Shown here piece after piece: positions 1-4,010 of a DNA stretch of 5,901 nt. The stretch is from Burkholderiaceae bacterium (GTDB taxonomy: Bacteria > Pseudomonadota > Gammaproteobacteria > Burkholderiales > Burkholderiaceae_D), in contig JAISIS010000058.1 of NCBI GenBank assembly GCA_031261905.1, positions 1-5,901 of the forward strand. Direction: 5' to 3'. Under the pieces are notes generated by a model. The model was not told the origin of the DNA, ran no database searches, and saw only the letters and a list, made by a program, of their open reading frames with translations. Position 1 is the first letter of the stretch; every line of letters starts with the position of its first letter. The position numbers and the translations under genes were made by a program.

Positions 1-410
1 GCAAAACGTTTTTCATCCAGCTTGATGACAATCTGGTTTTTGCGGACTATCTGGCCAATCTTGACCGGGATATCCGAAACGATACCGCCTTCCAGATTCT
101 GGATAACCTGTACATGGGAGGAAGGAATCACCTTGCCTTCGCCGTGGGTCATTTCGTCAATCTGGCAAAAAGACGCCCAGAGCAGTGCCAGCAAAAAGAG
201 GATGACCGTATAGCGAACAATCAGGAAACTGGCGCGCGGCGGGCTGAGGAAAAATGCCGCCAGCCTGGTCGGCATGTATTTGAGATCCTCGCTGACGGGC
301 GGTGCATTGCGGTCAACAGGCGGTAATATCCAGTTTTTCAGGCGGTCGGCAAAAATCCGGCCTTTTTCCCTGATTTCGTGATCATTGGGTTCTTCAGCTT
401 TTTGCGACAT
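1..410 (-). CDS. lapC: HlyD-family type I secretion membrane fusion protein, N-terminal part (LapC-like)
   Basis: Periplasmic adaptor that bridges an inner-membrane ABC exporter to an outer-membrane TolC-type channel. Only the first 136 codons are visible; the gene runs off the left edge. Seen: a hydrophilic cytoplasmic segment (about residues 1-58), one hydrophobic anchor (about 61-81, containing VILFLLALLWASF), then the family's conserved opening of the periplasmic domain: GEGKVIPSS (90-98), QVIQNLEGGIV (101-111) and the lipoyl-like half-motif ending IKLDEKRF (129-136). LEGGIV followed by a GQxVxKxQ-type turn is typical of HlyD/LapC/PrtE proteins. The ATG at 410 is chosen because GGAGGA stands 7 nt before it. 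The start lies inside the last codons of the exporter ATPase gene (17-nt overlap), which indicates co-translation. The lapC name rests on the neighbouring lapB- and lapD-like genes; the family call alone is secure. Confidence 0.93.
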   Translation of the reverse strand, partial: MSQKAEEPNDHEIREKGRIFADRLKNWILPPVDRNAPPVSEDLKYMPTRLAAFFLSPPRASFLIVRYTVILFLLALLWASFCQIDEMTHGEGKVIPSSHVQVIQNLEGGIVSDIPVKIGQIVRKNQIVIKLDEKRF

Positions 411-2637
411 GAAGCTTTCCTCCGGACAGTGCCTGCATGACTTGTTCTTTGGGACCGTCGGCGATTATCTGGCCGCCATCCATGACGATCAGCCGGTCAA
501 CCAGTGTCAGCAATGAGGCGCGGTGAGTGACCAGAATGAGCGTGTGCTGATCCAGATGTTTGGCCAGACGAGTTTTGAAATTTTCTTCCGAACGGTTATC
601 GAGCGAATTGCTTGGCTCGTCCAGAACGAGTATCGGTGCGTCCAGCAAGAGGGCGCGTGCATTGGCGACAGACTGGCGCTGACCACCGGAGAGACCTTCG
701 CCTCTTTCTCCCACATGCATGTCGAAGCCCTGGGGATGGCGGTTGACAAATTCGGTTACACCCGCAATATCTGCGGCTTTAAGTACCATGGAATCATCTA
801 CATAGGGCGCGCCCAGCACGATGTTTTCCTTGACGGAGCCAAAAAACAGCATGACGTCCTGCGGCACATAACCGATGTTGCGGCGCAGGTCGGCAGGGTC
901 AATCTGCTGCATGTCCACACCATCAACCCAGACAGTGCCTTCTGTTGGCTCATATATGCCCAGAATCAGTTTTTCAATGGTGGATTTGCCCGAACCAATA
1001 CGACCGATTACGCCCACCCGTTCCCCGGAGCGGATACGGAAGGAAACGTTGGAAAGAGCCGCAACGTCGGATTCGGGATAGTTGAAGGTAACGTTGCGGA
1101 ATTCAATGTCACCCCGGATAGTGGGGCGGTGGATATAGTTTTTCCCTTCGGGCCGCTCAACGGGTAACTGCATGATGTCATCTACGCCCTGCACGGCTGA
1201 GCGCGCCTGGAAGTAGCGGGTAATCAGGCTGGCCACCTGCGCCAGCGGAGCGGTGATGCGCCCGGTAAGCATGGAACAGGCGATCAGGCCACCCATTGTC
1301 AGCATCCGTTCCGAAATCAGGAAGCAGCCGACAATTACAACGCCTATGTAGGCCAGTTGCTGGAAAAGCCCTGACTGGTTGACAATGGCTGTCGTCAGCA
1401 GTTTGGAGCGCAGGCTGAGATCGCTCTGCTCGCCGATGATTTTTTCCCATTTGCGCTGGGCCACGCCTTCCGCGCCAACGGCCTTGACGGTATCAATGCC
1501 GGTCAGGGTTTCAATCAGGGTGGCGTGTTTCTGGGCGCCCACGCGGAAACTTTTCTGGATGACGCCCTGCAGGGGACGCTGCAGCACCAGGGCGATCAGG
1601 ACGATGATGGGCATCACCGCAAGCGGCACCAGCACGACCCAGCCTCCCAGCCAGAGGATGATGAGCAAAAAGAGAACGGTAAAGGGCAGATCAATCAGCG
1701 TGGTAATGGTTGCCGAGGTGATGAAATCCCTGAACATTTCGAATTCGGCAAGGTTGTTTGCCAGGCTGCCAACCGATTTTGGGCGGACGGCGGCCTTCAG
1801 GCTCATGATCTTTTCAAAGATGGTCGCGGAAAGAATCACGTCAACCCGTTTTCCGGCAATATCCAGAAAGTAGGATCGCAGCGTTTTCATGATGAGATCG
1901 AAAACGAAGATAATCACAATACCGGAGGCCAGCACATACAGGGTGTCAAAGGCGTTGTTTGGCACCACGCGGTCATACACGTTCATGGTAAATAGCGGCG
2001 TGACCAGCGCGAAAATGTTAATAAGGAGGGAAGCGACCATCACTTCGGAATACAGCGGCAGCGATTGCTTGAAAACGCTCCAGAACCAGTGCTGGCTTTT
2101 CGGGATGGCATTTTCCTGGGCGCGGGGGTCAATTTTGAATTCGGGCCGGGAAAAGATGGCGGCGCCGTCATAGTATTGCAGCAGATCGGCATTGGAGATT
2201 TGCGTTTCACCCCCATCGGATTCCGGCTGGATGACGGTCCAGACATTTGCCTCGTTGCGCGAAGTCGCCACACAGGCGTTGCCGTTTTTAAGAAGCAGTA
2301 CGCACGGCATGGTGAATGCCGATATTTTCATGAGATCGCGTTTGACCACGCGCGCCGTCAATCCCGCCCGCTGTGCGGCACGTATGAAAAGTTCCGGAGT
2401 CAGGCGGCCATCTTCCAGCGGCAGACCTGCTGTCAGCGTCTGTGCAGAGAAAGGATTGTGAAACAGTCGGGTCAGAATAACAAGACAGCGCACGAGCGGA
2501 TCATCGGAGACAAGCGTCTCGATAGGCACTTTCCAGTTTTCCGGCGCCTGTTCATGCCTGGCGACAGGCCCGTCCCGTACAGGGGCGACCTGCGATTTTC
2601 CAGGCTCGTTTGCCGGTACGTTTTCAGGCTGGTTCAT
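394..2637 (-). CDS. lapB: Type I secretion permease/ATPase with C39-like domain (LapB-like)
   Basis: Inner-membrane exporter that powers one-step secretion of large RTX/BapA-type adhesins. Complete at 747 aa, usual for the family (about 715-750). Domains: a Pro/Glu-rich N-terminal tail (1-35); a C39-peptidase-like domain (about 40-165); an ABC transmembrane domain (about 190-475) with hydrophobic segments near 198-218, 233-250, 310-330, 332-353 and 425-470; and an ATPase domain (about 508-740). The ATPase motifs are intact: Walker A GRIGSGKST (545-553), Q-loop Q593, signature LSGGQRQ (649-655), Walker B ILVLDE (669-674), D-loop SNSLD and H-loop H705. In the C39-like domain the catalytic Cys position falls in DDPLVRC and reads Pro47, and the His position reads Ala121. 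It should therefore bind substrate rather than cleave a leader, as in LapB/HlyB-type exporters. The ATG at 2637 is the only sensible start, since the next in-frame ATG is codon 103, but no clear Shine-Dalgarno precedes it. The gene follows the small gene by 76 nt and overlaps lapC. Confidence 0.95.
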   Translation of the reverse strand: MNQPENVPANEPGKSQVAPVRDGPVARHEQAPENWKVPIETLVSDDPLVRCLVILTRLFHNPFSAQTLTAGLPLEDGRLTPELFIRAAQRAGLTARVVKRDLMKISAFTMPCVLLLKNGNACVATSRNEANVWTVIQPESDGGETQISNADLLQYYDGAAIFSRPEFKIDPRAQENAIPKSQHWFWSVFKQSLPLYSEVMVASLLINIFALVTPLFTMNVYDRVVPNNAFDTLYVLASGIVIIFVFDLIMKTLRSYFLDIAGKRVDVILSATIFEKIMSLKAAVRPKSVGSLANNLAEFEMFRDFITSATITTLIDLPFTVLFLLIILWLGGWVVLVPLAVMPIIVLIALVLQRPLQGVIQKSFRVGAQKHATLIETLTGIDTVKAVGAEGVAQRKWEKIIGEQSDLSLRSKLLTTAIVNQSGLFQQLAYIGVVIVGCFLISERMLTMGGLIACSMLTGRITAPLAQVASLITRYFQARSAVQGVDDIMQLPVERPEGKNYIHRPTIRGDIEFRNVTFNYPESDVAALSNVSFRIRSGERVGVIGRIGSGKSTIEKLILGIYEPTEGTVWVDGVDMQQIDPADLRRNIGYVPQDVMLFFGSVKENIVLGAPYVDDSMVLKAADIAGVTEFVNRHPQGFDMHVGERGEGLSGGQRQSVANARALLLDAPILVLDEPSNSLDNRSEENFKTRLAKHLDQHTLILVTHRASLLTLVDRLIVMDGGQIIADGPKEQVMQALSGGKLHVAKS
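416..423 (-). promoter_or_regulatory. Shine-Dalgarno site of the lapC-like gene, inside the lapB-like gene
   Basis: The minus strand reads GGAGGAAA, 7 nt from its GGAGGA core to the ATG at 410. It lies within the last codons of the upstream exporter gene, whose stop is 394-396. This fixes the lapC start and supports translational coupling of the two secretion genes. Confidence 0.8.
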
Positions 2638-2648
2638 TAGTGTGTAAT

Positions 2649-2666
2649 TTATGAATGTTATGAATG
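2649..2666 (-). repeat. Tandem direct repeat, 2 x CATTCATAA, before lapB
   Basis: On the minus strand CATTCATAA occurs twice head to tail, ending 11 nt before the lapB-like ATG. A third copy lies upstream of the neighbouring small gene at 3087-3095. The site occupies the place where a ribosome binding site or proximal operator would be expected. Function unknown; it may be an operator, an RNA-level control site or a chance AT-rich repeat. Confidence 0.55.
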
Positions 2667-2713
2667 ATAAAAGTTTGTTTTTCCATGCCCGTTATTTTAT
2701 CGTGAGCCTGTGT

Positions 2714-3061
2714 TCAGAGTATGGGATCGTCATCAACCAGAATATCATTGGACTGGCTGAGTTCCTCGCGCCGGGTTTTCTTGCGGAGCAGTTTCTCCTG
2801 CGCCGGCGACGGCAACTCTGAAAACAGAATAATGCCTTTGGCGGTCAGCAGGTCTATCAGGTCTTCCAGAATACGGATTTGCTGGAGATCCTGTATCAGG
2901 AGTTCATGGTATTGGGGTTGGGAAGAGATGTCTCCCGCGTCTTTTGCCATAAACTGAAGTACATCGGGATCTGTGAAATCTACAGGCTCATCGTTCTCGC
3001 TGTTTGGCGAAGCGGTAAGCCCGATAATTTCACCGTGTACGTTTCTTATGGCGTATGGCAT
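2714..3061 (-). CDS. Small conserved protein of unknown function ('tryptophan synthase beta-like' type)
   Basis: A 115-aa soluble, acidic protein with no signal peptide or membrane segment. It begins MPYAIRNVHGEIIGLTASP, like the short proteobacterial proteins opening MxYxxRDxxGxIxAL that databases often call 'tryptophan synthase subunit beta like'. It has no resemblance to the PLP enzyme TrpB, which is about 400 aa, so that name should not be read as a function. Residues about 53-98 form the best conserved block: a predicted helix rich in Leu/Ile (LLIQDLQQIRILEDLIDLL), then GIILFSELPSPAQEKLLRKK, then a charged tail ending VDDDPIL. It is co-directional with the exporter genes 76 nt downstream and probably in the same transcript, so a link to adhesin secretion or c-di-GMP output is possible but inferred only. 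The ATG at 3061 lacks a strong Shine-Dalgarno. Confidence 0.85.
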   Translation of the reverse strand: MPYAIRNVHGEIIGLTASPNSENDEPVDFTDPDVLQFMAKDAGDISSQPQYHELLIQDLQQIRILEDLIDLLTAKGIILFSELPSPAQEKLLRKKTRREELSQSNDILVDDDPIL

Positions 3062-3086
3062 AGTATTGGCTGACTGTCCGTTTGGT

Positions 3087-3095
3087 TTATGAATG
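3087..3095 (-). repeat. Third copy of CATTCATAA, before the small gene
   Basis: The minus strand carries CATTCATAA 25 nt before the start at 3061. It is identical to the two tandem copies before the lapB-like gene, and with the lapB-proximal copy the match extends to ten bases (CATTCATAAA). It sits in the putative 5' untranslated region. Role unknown. Confidence 0.5.
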
Positions 3096-3145
3096 CGGAG
3101 ACTGCCCGGTCACTTTACAAAATTTCTTGGGTAATACATCGTTAA

Positions 3146-3151
3146 AGTATA
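3146..3151 (-). promoter_or_regulatory. Possible -10 box for the small gene/lapB/lapC transcript
   Basis: The minus strand reads TATACT, five of six matches to TATAAT, about 85 nt upstream of the small gene's ATG. The sequence 17 nt further upstream (AAACTA) is a poor -35, so an activator would be needed if this is the promoter. Weak call. Confidence 0.25.
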
Positions 3152-3251
3152 AACTTGCCTATATGAAATAGTTTAAAATAAAACCTGCCCGATTGAAACA
3201 ATTAGTTTGGCGAAGGCACTAATTTGTCTCGTGGGCGATAAGGAGCGCTGT

Positions 3252-3262
3252 CACTTCAAGTG
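3252..3262. promoter_or_regulatory. 11-bp palindrome CACTTcAAGTG before the LuxR-type gene
   Basis: Perfect 5-bp arms around one central base, 30 nt before the regulator's ATG. The position would suit an autoregulatory operator or a feature of the mRNA leader. It is short and seen once, so chance is possible. Confidence 0.3.
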
Positions 3263-3276
3263 TAGGTTAATTGATC

Positions 3277-3281
3277 AGGAG
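3277..3281 (+). promoter_or_regulatory. Shine-Dalgarno site of the LuxR-type gene
   Basis: AGGAG, 11 nt before the ATG at 3293, a slightly long spacing. An in-frame TAA at 3287-3289 shows that translation of this frame cannot begin further upstream with an intact reading frame, so the ATG at 3293 is secure. Confidence 0.6.
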
Positions 3282-3292
3282 AAAAATAAAGG

Positions 3293-3970
3293 ATGCTGGT
3301 ATTGGCATCGGCAGATTCTGCATTTCTTGGCAAATGGAACCAGGTTGTCGGGCAGTCCGGTGCTGTCGTGCAGGTGGGGAGCATTTCCAGCCTGAAAAGC
3401 TGGCTGGCCGTTAATACGGCACAGTTGGTCGCACTGGATATGACACTGGCTGGCGGCAGGGATCCCGCTATACTGCGTTCCATTGCGGAAGCAAAGAAGG
3501 GCGCCCGCCTGATCCTTTCCGGCATTCAGTTTTCTCCTGCCGCCGAGCTTTCCGGACTTGCCGTTGGCGCGGTTGCCTGCTGTCCGGCCTCTCTTTCCGT
3601 GGAAAAATGCCGCAAGATCCTGAGTGTTGTTCAGGGTGGCGGAGTCTGGCTTTCCAGCGCGGGGATTCCGGCGCTCGTTGACAAGCTGAGGGATTTTTCG
3701 GCAAGGTCTTCGGAAGCGGCACGCGGGCCGGAAACCGGCAATGGCGCGGTCTCCGAAGATATTGAAACGTTATTTGAAGGGCTTACCAAACGCGAACGGG
3801 AGATTGCCAGACTGGTCGGCAGCGGTTCAAGCAACAAGGACATTGCCCACGAGCTTGATATTTCGGACAGAACCGTCAAGGCGCACCTGACCACTATTTT
3901 CAACAAGTTGCAGGTGCGTGACCGGCTTCAACTGGCAATGCGCGTTTCCGGCAACTCGGCGGGAAATTAA
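3293..3970 (+). CDS. LuxR/NarL-type transcriptional regulator with atypical receiver domain
   Basis: A 225-aa DNA-binding protein of NarL/FixJ layout. Residues about 1-120 resemble a receiver fold, about 130-158 are a flexible linker rich in Ser/Gly/Glu, and 163-218 are a textbook LuxR helix-turn-helix: LTKREREIARLV, NKDIAHELDIS, then the recognition helix DRTVKAHLTTIFNKL. In the receiver-like part Asp49 (QLVALDM) aligns with the phospho-acceptor and Ser76 with the switch Ser/Thr. The usual acidic pair near the N terminus is replaced by Ser-Ala (LASADS), and the conserved Lys near residue 98 is replaced (ACCPAS). Phosphorylation in the normal way is therefore doubtful, and no histidine kinase is present in the window. 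The gene is divergent from the secretion operon and convergent with the lapD-like gene. The likely target is the shared intergenic region and/or the adhesin locus, which is inferred from position only. Specific family name not recognised. Confidence 0.9.
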   Translation: MLVLASADSAFLGKWNQVVGQSGAVVQVGSISSLKSWLAVNTAQLVALDMTLAGGRDPAILRSIAEAKKGARLILSGIQFSPAAELSGLAVGAVACCPASLSVEKCRKILSVVQGGGVWLSSAGIPALVDKLRDFSARSSEAARGPETGNGAVSEDIETLFEGLTKREREIARLVGSGSSNKDIAHELDISDRTVKAHLTTIFNKLQVRDRLQLAMRVSGNSAGN

Positions 3971-3987
3971 CAGTTCTTCCTCCCGCC
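3958..3987. terminator. Hairpin between the convergent LuxR-type and lapD-like genes
   Basis: GGCGGGA (3958-3964) and TCCCGCC (3981-3987) form a perfect 7-bp GC-rich stem with a 16-nt loop. The left arm overlaps the last codons of the regulator and the loop contains its stop codon. It is placed to end transcription from both sides, but no T-run follows on either strand and the loop is long, so it may be only a weak or Rho-assisted terminator. Confidence 0.4.
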
Positions 3988-4010
3988 TGGCGCAATATAC
4001 TCCGAACGCT

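Larger units (their letters stand above)
3062..3292. promoter_or_regulatory. Divergent intergenic control region between the secretion operon and the LuxR gene
   Basis: 231 nt without a convincing gene, clearly AT-richer than the flanking coding DNA, especially about 3110-3190. It must carry promoters in both directions: leftward for the small gene and lapB/lapC, rightward for the regulator. Visible elements are a leftward -10-like TATACT (3146-3151), a short inverted repeat TAAACT/AGTTTA (3150-3155 and 3170-3175), an odd palindrome CACTTcAAGTG (3252-3262) and the regulator's ribosome binding site. No complete sigma-70 promoter with good -35, -10 and spacing could be assigned on either strand. 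Confidence 0.7.

Noticed and set aside
22..326. Two short plus-strand frames at the left edge
   Set aside because: Both are antisense to the HlyD-family N terminus, which has a clear start, membrane anchor and conserved LEGGIV motif.
523..1167. 214-codon open frame on the plus strand inside the exporter gene
   Set aside because: It lies antisense to the conserved ATPase domain with intact Walker and signature motifs; its translation shows no family resemblance and it has no clear ribosome binding site.
2714..3061. Assignment of the small protein as tryptophan synthase beta subunit
   Set aside because: Too short, with no PLP-binding lysine motif or TrpB fold signatures; the name is a database legacy label.
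3215..3228. Sigma-54-like element GGCAC-N4-TTG before the regulator
   Set aside because: Spacing is one base short, the -12 GC is missing, and the regulator lacks any sign of enhancer-type control in this window.
3207..3395. Small plus-strand frame starting with TTG before and into the regulator
   Set aside because: Weak start codon, no ribosome binding site at proper distance, no conserved pattern, and it overlaps the regulator out of frame.
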